In this document: positions 12,409-21,593 of the stretch, piece by piece
Numbering within the stretch: position 1 is the stretch's first letter
How the letters are laid out: each line of letters begins with the position of its first letter
DNA from: Jatrophihabitans sp.
Lineage (GTDB): Bacteria; Actinomycetota; Actinomycetes; Mycobacteriales; Jatrophihabitantaceae
Direction: 5' to 3'
DNA length: 64,000 nucleotides
NCBI GenBank assembly: GCA_036399055.1
Contig: DASWNX010000016.1
Span: 1-64,000, forward strand
Notes under the pieces: generated by a model
The model's database searches: none
What the model saw: only the letters and a program-made list of their open reading frames with translations
Told to the model about the DNA's origin: nothing
Program-made: the position numbers and the translations under genes

Positions 12409-13233
12409 GTGTACCCCGACGACGTGCTGGCATCGCGTTCTACCCATTCGCGTAAGGCTGTTCGGCAGGTCCCCGCCGACCTGGAGCTGGTGGTGGAGAC
12501 GCTGGACGGTTACTGCGGAGCGGTGGTGGCGCTGGGCCGCACGATCGTGGCCGGCGAGCAACGTGACACCGTCATCCTGGCTGACCGCCTGGAACGGCGT
12601 CGGGAGTTCCCGATGCTGCCGGCCAGCTTCCTGCTCGAGGGCGAGCTGGTGACGCTGGTCCGGCCGGTTCGGGCAGCGACCGGTCCCGCCCGGCCCGGCC
12701 GCACGGCCTCCGGCTCGGTCGCGGTCGCCGGGGTCAAGGCGCAGGTCGCCAAGGCCAGCCGGATCTGGGTCGAGGGAGCGCACGACGCGGCCCTGGTCGA
12801 GCGGATCTGGGGCGATGACCTGCGGATCGAAGGGGTCGTGGTGCAGCCGCTGGGCGGAATCGATGACCTGGCCGAACAGGTTCACCAGTTTCAACCCGGT
12901 GCCGGCCGGCGGCTTGGAGTGCTGGTGGACCACCTGGTGCCCGGCTCGAAGGAGACCCGGATCGCCGCGAGCGTCACCTCACCGCATGTGCTGATCAAGG
13001 GCCACCCTTACGTCGACATCTGGCAGGCGGTCAAGCCCACCGCGCTGGGCATCAAGGCGTGGCCGGTGATCGGCCGCGACGTCGAGTGGAAGGACGGCAT
13101 CGCCGCCGCGCTGGGGGTGTCGGACACCCGTGAGATGTGGCGGCGGGTGCTGGCCTCGGTGAACAGCTTCGCCGACGTCGAGGTGCCGCTGCTGCGCTCG
13201 GTCGAGGAGCTGATCGACTTCGTGACGGGCTGA
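12409..13233 (+). CDS. DUF3097 family protein
   Basis: 274 residues from GTG 12409. An open frame continues upstream to 12235, but that stretch overlaps the divergent gene and reads as low-complexity, so the shorter start is preferred. Conserved blocks include LVVETLDGYCGAVVAL, RRREFPMLPASFLLEGELVTLVRP and a C-terminal half with WVEGAHDAALVERIWGDDLR, VLVDHLVPGSKE and VDIWQAVKP. The second half resembles a TOPRIM-like nucleotide-handling fold (EGxxDA, then VDH), so a nucleic-acid role is possible but unproven. Confidence 0.85.
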   Translation: MYPDDVLASRSTHSRKAVRQVPADLELVVETLDGYCGAVVALGRTIVAGEQRDTVILADRLERRREFPMLPASFLLEGELVTLVRPVRAATGPARPGRTASGSVAVAGVKAQVAKASRIWVEGAHDAALVERIWGDDLRIEGVVVQPLGGIDDLAEQVHQFQPGAGRRLGVLVDHLVPGSKETRIAASVTSPHVLIKGHPYVDIWQAVKPTALGIKAWPVIGRDVEWKDGIAAALGVSDTREMWRRVLASVNSFADVEVPLLRSVEELIDFVTG

Positions 13234-13276
13234 CTCCGCAGCCTCGGGGTGTCAGGCCGCCGAGCCCGGACGCCGC

Positions 13277-14539
13277 TCAGAAAGGGGTGGCGTTCCAGGG
13301 CTGCTGAGCGGTCCAGAACATCGACTCCAAGCGAGCGGCCGCGCCCGGCGTCTCCTCGTCGACCAAGCCGGCCAGCTGCTGCGAGGCGACGGTGTTGCCG
13401 CCGAGGTAGACCCCGGCCAGCGCTCGCTGCGACAGCCGCAGGTCCGCGGTGGCCGCCGGGGTGGCCCGGCACTCGGCATGCGTGGGACCCCCGTCCAGGG
13501 TGTAGCGGCCGGCCGCCCAGCCGCCGTCGCGGTCCACCACCTCCAGCACCAGCCGGTCGGTGCTGGCGTAGCGGCGTGCCGACAGGGCCGCGGGCACGTC
13601 CAGCAGCCGCAGCCAGTCGTTGTCACCGATCCAGGTGCGTTGCGCGGCCCGGCCGTCGGAGAGCAGCCACTCCAGCGGCTCGTCCACTGCGTAGGCCTGC
13701 AGCAGCAGCACGCGGACCAGGTCGAGGTTGAGCAGGTAGTGCCACAGCGCCCGGTAGGCGTCGTCGGTGGCGGCCAGCACCTCGTCGATGGTGACCTGCA
13801 CCTGGTCGGGGTGCAGTAACAAGTCGCCGTCGTTGGCGCGCCAAAGGGCGTAGCCGTCCACCCGGCCGTCTGCGTTGCGAGCCAGCACGCACACCGGTTC
13901 GCGCACCCCCGACGGGCGCAGGCCGCTCAGTCCCAGCCTGCGCTGCCAGTCGGCGGGGGTCCGGTCGATGTGGCCGGCGCGCCGCATCCGGGCCCGGCGG
14001 TGCACCTCGGCCGCGGGCGCGGGCAGCAGCTCTGGATCTATGCCGACGAGCTGGTGAGCGGTCGCCGGCGGCAGGACCTGGGGCCGGCGCATGGACAGGA
14101 TCCGGTAGTTGGCGCCCATCGCGGCCGGCCAGTACCCGAACCGGCCGTAGATCGGCCACTCCGCGGCCCGCAGCAGGCTGGCCGCCTCGCCGCGGTCCTT
14201 GGCGTTCTGCAGTGACTGGGTCAGCATCCGGGTGAGCAGTCCCTGACGCCGGTGGGTGCCCGCGACCGTCACCTGGGTGAGCGCGTCGATCGGCAGCTCG
14301 GCGCACTCGGCGGGACCGGACGGGACCGTCAAGGTGGTGGGAAACGTCCGCAGGGTGGCCACGCAGCGGCCCTCGGCGTAACCGCCGAATACCCGGTCGG
14401 GGTCCCACACCTCCTGCCACCAGGCCAGCGAGCGTTCATTGCCTGCAGCCGGGTTGATCAGCAAGGTGGCTCGCAGGGCGCGCAGCCACGGCGCGATCTC
14501 ATCCTGCTGAACGTGTCGGATCTCGGCGCTCGACATCAT
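13277..14539 (-). CDS. GNAT N-acetyltransferase, Eis family
   Basis: 420 residues. The Eis family has two GNAT folds plus a C-terminal sterol-carrier-like domain and acetylates aminoglycosides, polyamines or protein lysines. The acetyl-CoA loop is VTVAGTHRRQGLLTRML (about residues 91-107). AAEWPIYGRFGYWPA and the C-terminal VLEVVDRDGGWAAGRYTL / LAGVYLGG blocks are typical. The family's free C-terminal carboxylate is the catalytic base; here the chain ends TPF. ATG 14539 or 14536 may be the start. The substrate cannot be told from sequence. Confidence 0.9.
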   Translation of the reverse strand: MMSSAEIRHVQQDEIAPWLRALRATLLINPAAGNERSLAWWQEVWDPDRVFGGYAEGRCVATLRTFPTTLTVPSGPAECAELPIDALTQVTVAGTHRRQGLLTRMLTQSLQNAKDRGEAASLLRAAEWPIYGRFGYWPAAMGANYRILSMRRPQVLPPATAHQLVGIDPELLPAPAAEVHRRARMRRAGHIDRTPADWQRRLGLSGLRPSGVREPVCVLARNADGRVDGYALWRANDGDLLLHPDQVQVTIDEVLAATDDAYRALWHYLLNLDLVRVLLLQAYAVDEPLEWLLSDGRAAQRTWIGDNDWLRLLDVPAALSARRYASTDRLVLEVVDRDGGWAAGRYTLDGGPTHAECRATPAATADLRLSQRALAGVYLGGNTVASQQLAGLVDEETPGAAARLESMFWTAQQPWNATPF

Positions 14540-14672
14540 GACCCGACCCTGTCACAGTGCTCGCTGTCCGTCGCGCCAATATGGCTTCTGCGCTGATGAG
14601 CTGGGCAGGCAAGTCCTGGCGGAGGCGGCTTGGCTGTGAGGCTCATCGCATAAGGCCGCAGCGTGGTCTGCC

Positions 14673-15518
14673 TCAGAGCCAGCTGAGCCGGTCGTGCAGC
14701 GCGGCGTAGCCGACGAAGCTCACGATGTCGATCACGCTGTGCGCGATGACCAGCGGGAGCACCCGCTTGGTCCGGGCGAACCACCAGCCGAACAGCGCTC
14801 CCATGACGAGGTTTCCGACGAAGCCGCCGATGCCCTGGTAGGTGTGGTAGCTGGCGCGGATCAGGGCGCTGACCAGGATGGCCCGCCCGACCGGCCACCT
14901 CATCGCCTGCAACCGGGTCAGCAGGTAGCCGACGATCACGATCTCTTCGAGCACGCCGTTCTTGACGCCCTCTGCGATCAGCACCGGGTAGCGGTACCAG
15001 ATCTCGGCCAGGCCCGAGGCCTGCAGTTCGGCGTTGACCCCGAGGCGCCGGGCCAGGATCACCAGCCCCAGGCCGGGCAGCCCGATCAACGCGGCCATGC
15101 CCAGTCCCTGCAGGCTTTCGCGTCTCCACCGCGAGCGGTCCAGTCCGATGCCGAAGCCCGCCAGGCCCGGCAGCCGGCTCAGCAACAGCAGCGCCAGCAG
15201 CGCCGGAACGAGGCCGTTGAGCAGTCCGAGCAATTGGTAGGACAAGTCGACCCAGGCACGCGGGCTCTCCGCCGGATTGAGCGTGGCGGTGGCGCCGCGA
15301 AAGCCGCCCCGGGTCTGGATGTCGAGGAAGTTGACCCAGGAGTAGAGCGCTGAGATGCCCAGGGACACCCCGAGCACCAGCAGCACCTCAAGGCCCAGCC
15401 GATCGGTGCGCCGGGCCTTGGCTGAGGACTCCGAGCCGGCAGGCGGTCGGCCTGAGCCGGCGGCTGAGCTCGAGTCAGATCCGAGATCAGCTTCAGGCAC
15501 CGGCGAGGCGGAGGTCAC
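14673..15518 (-). CDS. CPBP-family intramembrane metalloprotease-like protein
   Basis: 281 residues with about six to eight hydrophobic helices after a charged, Ser-rich N-terminus. The CPBP (CAAX prenyl protease/bacteriocin self-immunity) signature is present: a Glu-Glu pair in NGVLEEIVIVGYLL (about residue 191), then SYHTYQGIGGFVGNLVMG and a late His in LVIAHSVIDI. The usual motif EExxxR is degraded to EEIVIVG, so the catalytic Arg is missing and activity is uncertain. GTG 15518 starts right behind the stop codon of the DUF4395 gene, so the two are co-transcribed. Confidence 0.82.
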   Translation of the reverse strand: MTSASPVPEADLGSDSSSAAGSGRPPAGSESSAKARRTDRLGLEVLLVLGVSLGISALYSWVNFLDIQTRGGFRGATATLNPAESPRAWVDLSYQLLGLLNGLVPALLALLLLSRLPGLAGFGIGLDRSRWRRESLQGLGMAALIGLPGLGLVILARRLGVNAELQASGLAEIWYRYPVLIAEGVKNGVLEEIVIVGYLLTRLQAMRWPVGRAILVSALIRASYHTYQGIGGFVGNLVMGALFGWWFARTKRVLPLVIAHSVIDIVSFVGYAALHDRLSWL

Positions 15519-16040
15519 CTATCCATTCTGGCCATAGCGCAGCCTGACGTCGTCACAGGCCTGGCAGACGTCGGGCGAGAGAACGCCGGCTCGCATCAAC
15601 TGGCCGAACAGCACGCAGCCCAGGCACAACGCGAACACCGACTCCAGCAGCGCGGCCAGCACGATGAGGGCCAGCAGCGCCTGGGCCAGCCCGCTCGCGC
15701 CGAAGCCGAAGTGGGCCAGCGCGGCGGCGGTGCTGAGGCTCGCGCCGATGGCTTGGGCGAACCGCTTGGGCGGTCCTGGCACCAGCTTCGGCGCTCCCAG
15801 CCTCGGCGCGATCAGCCGGGTGGCCAGTAATCCCAACGGACTGAACCGAGGACCAGAGGCCACCCGCAGCGCAAAGCCGACCGCGATCGGCAGCGACAAC
15901 CAGGTCAGGTCGGGGAGCAAGGCCAGCAGGCTCAGCGAGGCCACACCCGCGGCGACCACCCGAGCCGCCTTCTCATTGACCGGGTTAGGAAAGCTCAGCA
16001 GCTCGATCACCGGTTCAGGGTAGCGGTAAAATTCGGACAA
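15519..16040 (-). CDS. DUF4395 membrane protein
   Basis: About 173 residues. The family start LLSFPNPVNEKAARVVA is clear and at least three hydrophobic helices follow (LSLLALLPDLTWLSLPIAVGF, LSTAAALAHFGFG, LALIVLAALLESVFALCLGC). Two Cys pairs near the end (LCLGC, CQACDD) could bind metal or form a thiol pair. The start is unsure: TTG 16040, GTG 16010 or GTG 16082. The function of the family is unknown; it often accompanies thiol-redox proteins. Confidence 0.8.
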   Translation of the reverse strand: MSEFYRYPEPVIELLSFPNPVNEKAARVVAAGVASLSLLALLPDLTWLSLPIAVGFALRVASGPRFSPLGLLATRLIAPRLGAPKLVPGPPKRFAQAIGASLSTAAALAHFGFGASGLAQALLALIVLAALLESVFALCLGCVLFGQLMRAGVLSPDVCQACDDVRLRYGQNG

Positions 16041-16094
16041 GACACCCTGATCAGGCGCCGGTCCGCGGCGGAGACAGGGCACAGTGAATGGCCG

Positions 16095-16721
16095 TCAATG
16101 GCCGCGGGCGATCCATTCGTCCAGATGCGGCGCTTCCGCGCCGACCGACGTCGAGTCGCCGTGGCCGGTGTGCACCACGGTGTCGATCGGCAGGGTGAAC
16201 AGCCCCGAGCGGATGGTGTCCAGCAGGGTGCCGAAGTTGGAATAGGACCGCCCGGTGGCGCCGGGACCGTCCTTGAACAGCGTGTCGCCGCTGAACACCA
16301 CCCCCAACTCGGCGACGTAGAAGCAGACCCCGCCGGGGGAGTGCCCCGGTGTGTGCCTGACCTCGATCGAGACCCCGGCGACCTCAAGCTGCTCACCGCC
16401 GGCCAGTGGCACGAAGTCGAAGTCCGGATGCGTCTGGCGCCACAGCACCTCGTCAGCCGGATGCAGCCGGACCGGCGCGCCGGTGGCCTCGCTCAACTGC
16501 CGTGCCGCCGTCACGTGATCGTCGTGCGCGTGCGTGCACAGGATGGCCCTCAGCTGCCGGTCGCCGATCAGCTCGAGGATCGGCGACAGCTGATGCGGAG
16601 CGTCGATGACGACGCACTCGGTGTCGTCTCCCACCAGCCAGACGTTGTTCTCCACCTCCCAGCTGCCGCCGTCGAGGTTGAACGTCCCCGAGGTCGTGGT
16701 GTGCTGGACACGCGCGCTCAT
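16095..16721 (-). CDS. MBL-fold hydrolase of the mycothiol formaldehyde pathway
   Basis: 208-residue metallo-beta-lactamase-fold protein. The zinc motif is CTHAHDDHVTAARQL (HxHxDH, about residues 78-86) with HTPGHSPGGVCF and FSGDTLF later. It lies directly downstream of the S-(hydroxymethyl)mycothiol dehydrogenase on the same strand, so it probably hydrolyses S-formylmycothiol to formate or a related thioester; this arrangement is common in actinobacteria. Its AGGAGG Shine-Dalgarno (5 bases before ATG 16721) lies inside a dispersed repeat. Confidence 0.88.
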   Translation of the reverse strand: MSARVQHTTTSGTFNLDGGSWEVENNVWLVGDDTECVVIDAPHQLSPILELIGDRQLRAILCTHAHDDHVTAARQLSEATGAPVRLHPADEVLWRQTHPDFDFVPLAGGEQLEVAGVSIEVRHTPGHSPGGVCFYVAELGVVFSGDTLFKDGPGATGRSYSNFGTLLDTIRSGLFTLPIDTVVHTGHGDSTSVGAEAPHLDEWIARGH

Positions 16722-16814
16722 CGAACCTCCTCGCTCTTCGCGCGAGCGCTCATCGCCTGATGAGGTCCGCTCCTCGGCGCTGCGCGCCTGCGATGCTCCC
16801 TCATCGAACCTCCC
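16722..16814 (-). repeat. Intergenic dispersed repeat copy 1
   Basis: The stretch 16732-16756 is a 25-base sequence (core CTCTTCGCGCGAGCGCTCAT) that occurs again without change at 21654-21678. On the minus strand it lies just upstream of the MBL gene, adjoins that gene's Shine-Dalgarno and contains ATGAGCGCTCGCG, an in-frame-like false start. Also partly duplicated within itself (TCATCGAACCTCC at 16719-16731 and again at 16801-16813). Confidence 0.75.
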
Positions 16815-17903
16815 TCACTCGAAGACAACCACCGAACGCAGCACGTCGCCGTGGTGCATCTTGGTGAAGGCCGCCTCGACGTCGTCGATGCCGATGGTCT
16901 CGGTCACGAACTTGTCCAGCGGCAAACGCCCTTGCAGGTAAAGCTCGATCAGCATAGGGAAGTCGCGAGAGGGCAGGCAGTCGCCGTACCACGAGGACTT
17001 CAACGCGCCACCGCGGCCGAAGACATTGGCCAATCCCAACTCGACCCTGGCCTCGGGACTGGGCACGCCGACCAGCACCACCGTGCCGGCCAGGTCGCGC
17101 GCCAGGAAGGCCTGCTTGTAGGTCTCGGGCGTGCCGACCGCGTCCACCACCACGTCGACGCCGAAGCCACCGGTCGCCTCCCGGATCGCCTCCACCGGAT
17201 CGGTGGCCTTGGAGTTCACCACGTGGGTGGCGCCGAACTCGCGGGCGGTCACCAGCTTCCGCTCGTCGATGTCGACGCCGACGATGGTGGTGGCGCCGGC
17301 CAGCCGCGCCCCGGCGATCGCCGCCATGCCTACCCCGCCGCAGCCGATGACGGCGATCGAGTCGCCCCGGCCGACCCCGCCGGTGTTGATCGCCGCGCCC
17401 AAGCCGGCCATCACGCCGCAGCCGAGCAGGCCGGCCACTGTGGCCGAGGCCCGCGGGTCGACCTTGGTGCACTGGCCGGCGGCGACCAGCGTCTTGTCGG
17501 CGAACGCGCCGATGCCCAGCGCCGCCGACAGCTCGGTGCCGTCCTCGAGGGTCATCTTCTGGGTGGCGTTGTGGGTGTTGAAGCAGTATTGCGGCCGTCC
17601 CCGGCTGCAGGCGCGGCACTGACCGCAGACCGCCCGCCAGTTCAGGATCACGAAGTCGCCGGGCGCGACCTCGGTGACGCCCTCGCCGACGCTCTCGACG
17701 ACTCCGGCGGCCTCATGGCCCAGCAGGAATGGAAAGTCCGAGCTGATGCCGCCGTTGCGGTAATGCAGGTCGGTGTGGCAGACCCCGCAGGCGCCGATCT
17801 TGACCACCGCCTCGCCCGGACCGGGGTCCGGAACGTTGATCGTGACCAGTTCGACCGGCTGGTCCTTGCTGCGGGCGATGACGGCGCGGACTTGTTGGCT
17901 CAT
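16815..17903 (-). CDS. mscR: S-(hydroxymethyl)mycothiol dehydrogenase
   Basis: Zinc-dependent medium-chain dehydrogenase that oxidises the formaldehyde-mycothiol adduct (also active as S-nitrosomycothiol reductase). 362 residues. Catalytic zinc ligands lie in [16 protein letters not shown] and [12 protein letters not shown], structural zinc Cys in [15 protein letters not shown], and the NAD site is [13 protein letters not shown]. Sequence runs such as [12 protein letters not shown] and [21 protein letters not shown] are diagnostic of MscR. It is the first gene of a two-gene operon with the MBL hydrolase, and shows that the organism makes mycothiol. Confidence 0.96.
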   Translation of the reverse strand: MSQQVRAVIARSKDQPVELVTINVPDPGPGEAVVKIGACGVCHTDLHYRNGGISSDFPFLLGHEAAGVVESVGEGVTEVAPGDFVILNWRAVCGQCRACSRGRPQYCFNTHNATQKMTLEDGTELSAALGIGAFADKTLVAAGQCTKVDPRASATVAGLLGCGVMAGLGAAINTGGVGRGDSIAVIGCGGVGMAAIAGARLAGATTIVGVDIDERKLVTAREFGATHVVNSKATDPVEAIREATGGFGVDVVVDAVGTPETYKQAFLARDLAGTVVLVGVPSPEARVELGLANVFGRGGALKSSWYGDCLPSRDFPMLIELYLQGRLPLDKFVTETIGIDDVEAAFTKMHHGDVLRSVVVFE

Positions 17904-17950
17904 GCTTACTGTCTACCGGACACCGGCGTTGGACTGCAGCACGGACAGCG

Positions 17951-19249
17951 CTACGCGCCGGGGTAGTGCCGGCTGGTGGGCCCGGTGTAGAGCTGACGCG
18001 GCCGGCCGATCTTGGTGTCCGGGTCGTTGATCATCTCGTGCCACTGGGCGATCCAGCCCGGCAGCCGGCCGATCGCGAACAGCACCGTGAACATCTTGGT
18101 CGGAAATCCCATCGCCCGGTACAGCAGGCCGGTGTAGAAGTCGACGTTCGGGTACAGCTTGCGGCTGACGAAGTAGTCATCTGCCAGCGCGTAACCCTCC
18201 AGCTCCATCGCGATGTCGAGCAGGTCATCGCGCTTGCCCAGAGCCGAGAGCACCTCGTCGGCGGTCTTCTTGATGATGGTGGCCCGGGGGTCGTAGTTCT
18301 TGTACACCCGGTGCCCGAAGCCCATCAGCTTCACGCCGTCTTCCTTGTTCTTCACCCGCTCGACGAACCGCTTCACGTCGCCGCCGTCGTTGCGGATCGA
18401 CTGCAGCATGTCGAGCACGGCGCTGTTGGCGCCGCCGTGCAGCGGGCCGAACAGCGCGTTGATGCCGGCCGAGACCGAGGCGAACAGGTTCGCGTTCGAT
18501 GAGCCGACCAGCCGGACGGTCGAGGTCGAGCAGTTCTGCTCGTGATCGGCGTGCAGCATGAACAGCAGGTCCAGGGCGCGGACCACCGCCGGATCGGCCT
18601 GGTACGGCTCGGCGGGGAAGCCGAAGGTCATCCGCAGGAAGTTCTCGACCATGCCGAGGGAGTTGTCGGGGTAGAGGAACGGCTGCCCGACCGACTTCTT
18701 GTAGGCGTAGGCGGCGATAGTCGGCAGCTTGGCCAGCAGCCGGATGGTGGACAGGTCCACCTGCTCGGGGTTGAACGGGTCCAGGGAGTCCTGGTAGAAG
18801 GTCGACAGCGCCGACACCGCCGAGGACAGCACCGGCATCGGGTGCGCGTCGCGGGGGAAGCCGTCGAAGAACCGCTTGAGGTCCTCGTGCAGCAGGGTGT
18901 GCCGGTTGAGCCGGGAGGTGAAGGCGGCCAGCTCGTCGGCTGAGGGCAGCTCGCCGTAGATCAGCAGGTAACTGACCTCGGCGAAGTTGGACTTTTCGGC
19001 CAGCTCCTCGATCGGGTAGCCGCGGTAGCGCAGGATGCCCGCGTCACCGTCGATGTAGGTGATTCCGGACGCGCATGAGGCGGTGTTGGCGAAGCCGGGG
19101 TCATAGGTGACCAGACCGGTGCTGGAGAGCAGCTTGCTCACGTTCACCCCGGCCGATCCCTCGCTCGAAGGAACGACCGGCAGCTGCAGGTCCTCGCTGC
19201 CGCCGGCGCGCAGCACCGCGACCTCGGCGCTCGTAGAGGTCTCAGTCAT
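17951..19249 (-). CDS. gltA: Citrate synthase
   Basis: Condenses oxaloacetate with acetyl-CoA at the head of the TCA cycle. 432 residues, the length of the hexameric bacterial type. Catalytic residues are in LHADHEQNCSTSTVRLVGSS (first His), GPLHGGANSAVLDML (second His) and MGFGHRVYKNYDPRA (third conserved His), with the Asp in YPNVDFYTG. ATG 19249 follows a short divergent gap shared with the SRPBCC gene. Together with acnA at the left edge this gives two TCA genes, but they are not in one operon. Confidence 0.97.
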   Translation of the reverse strand: MTETSTSAEVAVLRAGGSEDLQLPVVPSSEGSAGVNVSKLLSSTGLVTYDPGFANTASCASGITYIDGDAGILRYRGYPIEELAEKSNFAEVSYLLIYGELPSADELAAFTSRLNRHTLLHEDLKRFFDGFPRDAHPMPVLSSAVSALSTFYQDSLDPFNPEQVDLSTIRLLAKLPTIAAYAYKKSVGQPFLYPDNSLGMVENFLRMTFGFPAEPYQADPAVVRALDLLFMLHADHEQNCSTSTVRLVGSSNANLFASVSAGINALFGPLHGGANSAVLDMLQSIRNDGGDVKRFVERVKNKEDGVKLMGFGHRVYKNYDPRATIIKKTADEVLSALGKRDDLLDIAMELEGYALADDYFVSRKLYPNVDFYTGLLYRAMGFPTKMFTVLFAIGRLPGWIAQWHEMINDPDTKIGRPRQLYTGPTSRHYPGA

Positions 19250-19345
19250 TTGTCAGACTCCCTTGTCCTGGTGTGCCTCAAACCCTACTTCGCGGCCCAT
19301 TCGGACCCGGAACCGCCAACCCGGAGACGACCATAGGATCGGAGG

Positions 19346-19819
19346 ATGGCCCGAATCCGAACCGAACTGCCCGTCCAGGCCTCCGCTGAGGCGGCCTGGG
19401 CGCTGGTCACAGACTGGCCGGCGCAGAGCCGCTGGATCCCGCTGACCACCGTCACCGTCGATCACCACGGCCCGTCCGGCCCGGGACTGGGCACCCGGTT
19501 CACCGGCCGCACCCGGCTGGGGCCGATCCGATTCGATGACCCGATGGAGGTCACCGAGTGGCAGCCGCCGGGCGAGGGGGCGCCGGGCCGCTGCCAGGTC
19601 CGCAAGCTCGGGCCGTGGCTGACCGGGAGCGCCGAGATCGAGGTGCGGCCCACCGCCGACGGCGCCCGGGTCCTCTGGTCTGAAGACATCCGCCTTCGCT
19701 GGACGCCCCGCGTGGCCGACCGGCTGCTGGGCCCGGTGATCGCCGCGTTCGGCTCGGCGCTGTTCGGCCTTTCCCTGCGCAAGATGGGGGCCGAACTCGC
19801 AAGAACTCCTGGCAAGTGA
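19346..19819 (+). CDS. SRPBCC family (START-like) protein
   Basis: 157 residues with the polyketide-cyclase/SRPBCC layout: N-terminal PVQASAEAAWALVTDWPAQSRWIP, a middle WQPPGEGAPGRCQVRKLGPWLTG and a C-terminal helix (LLGPVIAAFGSALFGLSLRKM). The ligand and function are unknown. It precedes the DUF5709 gene by 12 bases and may be co-transcribed. Confidence 0.85.
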   Translation: MARIRTELPVQASAEAAWALVTDWPAQSRWIPLTTVTVDHHGPSGPGLGTRFTGRTRLGPIRFDDPMEVTEWQPPGEGAPGRCQVRKLGPWLTGSAEIEVRPTADGARVLWSEDIRLRWTPRVADRLLGPVIAAFGSALFGLSLRKMGAELARTPGK

Positions 19820-19831
19820 TGTAGTGAAGCC

Positions 19832-20305
19832 ATGACCGAAACTGATGACACCGCCTTCGGCGACGACGTCTACGCCGCTGGCGACGACGACGCCGAGTAC
19901 CTGGACCCGGCCGAGACGCTGACCGGCGAGGGCGCCGAACTCGACGAGCCGCTGGACACCAGCTACTCGCCGCCGGACAACAGCCCCGTCGCCACCCGCT
20001 TCGGCAACACCGCCGCCGAGCAGGCCGAGGGTGAGAGCCTGGATCAGCGGCTTGCCCAGGAGATCCCCGACATCACCCCCGAGGACGTCACTGAAGAGGC
20101 CGCCCCGCGCGCGGGCCGGCTGGTGGCGCCGGACGAAGGCGCCCACTCGGTCACCGAGGAGGTCGCGGCCTTCGACGTGGGCAAGGCAGGAAGCGCCGCC
20201 AGCGCCGAAGAGGCAGCCATGCACGTGGTGGGCGAGGACGAGCTGAACCAGCAGGTCAGCAACGAGGACGACGTGACCGCGGACTCGGTGGACGAGTTCC
20301 GCTGA
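19832..20305 (+). CDS. DUF5709 family acidic protein
   Basis: 157 residues, highly acidic and without predicted membrane segments. It carries the family-style repeats EYLDPAETLTGEG, PPDNSPVATRFGNTAAEQ and SLDQRLAQEIPDI. The length and composition suggest a flexible cytoplasmic protein; members are found only in actinobacteria and none has a known role. Start ATG 19832; a strong terminator hairpin follows. Confidence 0.82.
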   Translation: MTETDDTAFGDDVYAAGDDDAEYLDPAETLTGEGAELDEPLDTSYSPPDNSPVATRFGNTAAEQAEGESLDQRLAQEIPDITPEDVTEEAAPRAGRLVAPDEGAHSVTEEVAAFDVGKAGSAASAEEAAMHVVGEDELNQQVSNEDDVTADSVDEFR

Positions 20306-20322
20306 CCGGCTGCTCGAACGCC

Positions 20323-20354
20323 GGGCGGCTGCTCCGACGCCGGAGCAGCCGCCC
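20323..20354. terminator. Bidirectional hairpin terminator
   Basis: GGGCGGCTGCTCC (20323-20335) pairs perfectly with GGAGCAGCCGCCC (20342-20354) around a six-base loop. It sits between the convergent DUF5709 gene and the 20381 gene and can serve both. Confidence 0.85.
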
Positions 20355-20380
20355 CTCGCGCGCTGCCGGTTGAGCCCCGG

Positions 20381-21151
20381 CTACGGTCGCGGGCCGTGGC
20401 CGCCGCCCTCGGCGGGGCCGATGTCCTCCTCGCCTCCCGGGTACACGAACGAGTCGCGCGGGGCGTAGAAGGACGAGCCCGCCACCACGTCCAGTGGCGA
20501 GGCGGGACGCAGCGCGTACACCGGGTGCTGGGGGTCCAGGAACTCGATGGACTGCACGTTGAACGTGCTGACCAGTTCCCCGATATAGGGGTAATTCCCT
20601 GCGATCAGCCGGTTTTCCACCCGTGTGACGTAACGCAGGTGCCCGGCCAGGACGATGTCGGCCGTGTCGCCGACCTGGGCGCGGGTGCGGATGATCGGCC
20701 GCCCGTCCACCGACGTGGTCGCCGTCGCGATCCCGCCTTCGACCTCCAGGGTGGTGGCGCCCGACCCCGCAGGCACGCCTCGCTCCGCCGCGTACTCCCG
20801 CATCACCTCTGAGGAGTTGAAGTAGTGCGTGAAGAAGCGCGCCGGCGTCACGCCGTCCGGCGCGAACAGGTCCAGGTCCAGTCCCAGGTAGGTGAGCGAG
20901 TACGCCCCGAAGCCGGTGGTCTGCTCGGCGGAGTCCACCACGTACTGGTTCATGTACACGGCTCGGTTGGCCGCCGGATTCGCCGCGGGCGGCAGGAGCC
21001 GCTCGCAGGCCTGCGGGTCTTCGGGAATCCAACTGGTGTAGAGCATTCGGCTGTTCAGCACCAGCTGGGGTGCGGCGAGTTTGCTGGTTGCCACGGCGAG
21101 ATCCTTTCGGGCTGCAACCTGCGGGAGGGTTCGTCTAACCCGTTCCGACAT
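20381..21151 (-). CDS. Acetoacetate-decarboxylase-superfamily-like protein
   Basis: 256 residues from ATG 21151; the longer frame upstream has no coding character. The order of conserved-looking blocks (early hydrophobic start, YSLTYLGLDLDLFAPDG, FFTHYFNSSEVMREYAAERGVPAG, then a beta-rich half ending GSSFYAPRDSFVYPGG) resembles the ADC fold. I cannot place a catalytic Lys with confidence, so enzyme activity is not claimed. It is monocistronic, ending at the shared terminator. Confidence 0.55.
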   Translation of the reverse strand: MSERVRRTLPQVAARKDLAVATSKLAAPQLVLNSRMLYTSWIPEDPQACERLLPPAANPAANRAVYMNQYVVDSAEQTTGFGAYSLTYLGLDLDLFAPDGVTPARFFTHYFNSSEVMREYAAERGVPAGSGATTLEVEGGIATATTSVDGRPIIRTRAQVGDTADIVLAGHLRYVTRVENRLIAGNYPYIGELVSTFNVQSIEFLDPQHPVYALRPASPLDVVAGSSFYAPRDSFVYPGGEEDIGPAEGGGHGPRP

Positions 21152-21212
21152 AGTGTCGTTCCCGCATGTCGTGCCGCAAGCACGTCCGGCGAACCCTTTT
21201 CGCGCCGACGGG

Positions 21213-21593
21213 TCAGCCGACCAACGCCTGCAGAAGATGCCGCAACTGCCGGGCTGGATCATCGGTCACACCGCCGTGAATCGGCCCAGGCTGGACGACG
21301 GTGCTGCGTGGAGCGGCCAGCCAGCCGAACCGCTGACCCAGCGTGATCCCGGCGGCTGTCGCCGGCGCCGCCTGGCCGCAGCAGACCGCCTCGATGGCGG
21401 CCAGCGCCGAGCGCGTCGCGTCCAGATCGAGGTCTGGCGCCAGCGCCAGCAGCCGGGCCTCCTGCAGCCGGCTGCTCGAGCACAGGTAGTCCGCGCTCTG
21501 GCTGTAGAGCACCACGCCGACGTTGACGAACTCCTCGCGGTCCACCCGCGGCACGCAGCGCAACACCACGTACTGGAAACCGTGCCGGCTCAT
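21213..21593 (-). CDS. DUF3037 family protein
   Basis: 126 residues from ATG 21593 (the frame extends into the upstream repeat, which I treat as non-coding). The block YVVLRCVPRVDREEFVNVGVVLYSQS is the DUF3037 signature. It lies downstream of the HipA-like kinase gene on the same strand, an association seen widely in actinobacteria, which suggests a shared but unknown function. Confidence 0.85.
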   Translation of the reverse strand: MSRHGFQYVVLRCVPRVDREEFVNVGVVLYSQSADYLCSSSRLQEARLLALAPDLDLDATRSALAAIEAVCCGQAAPATAAGITLGQRFGWLAAPRSTVVQPGPIHGGVTDDPARQLRHLLQALVG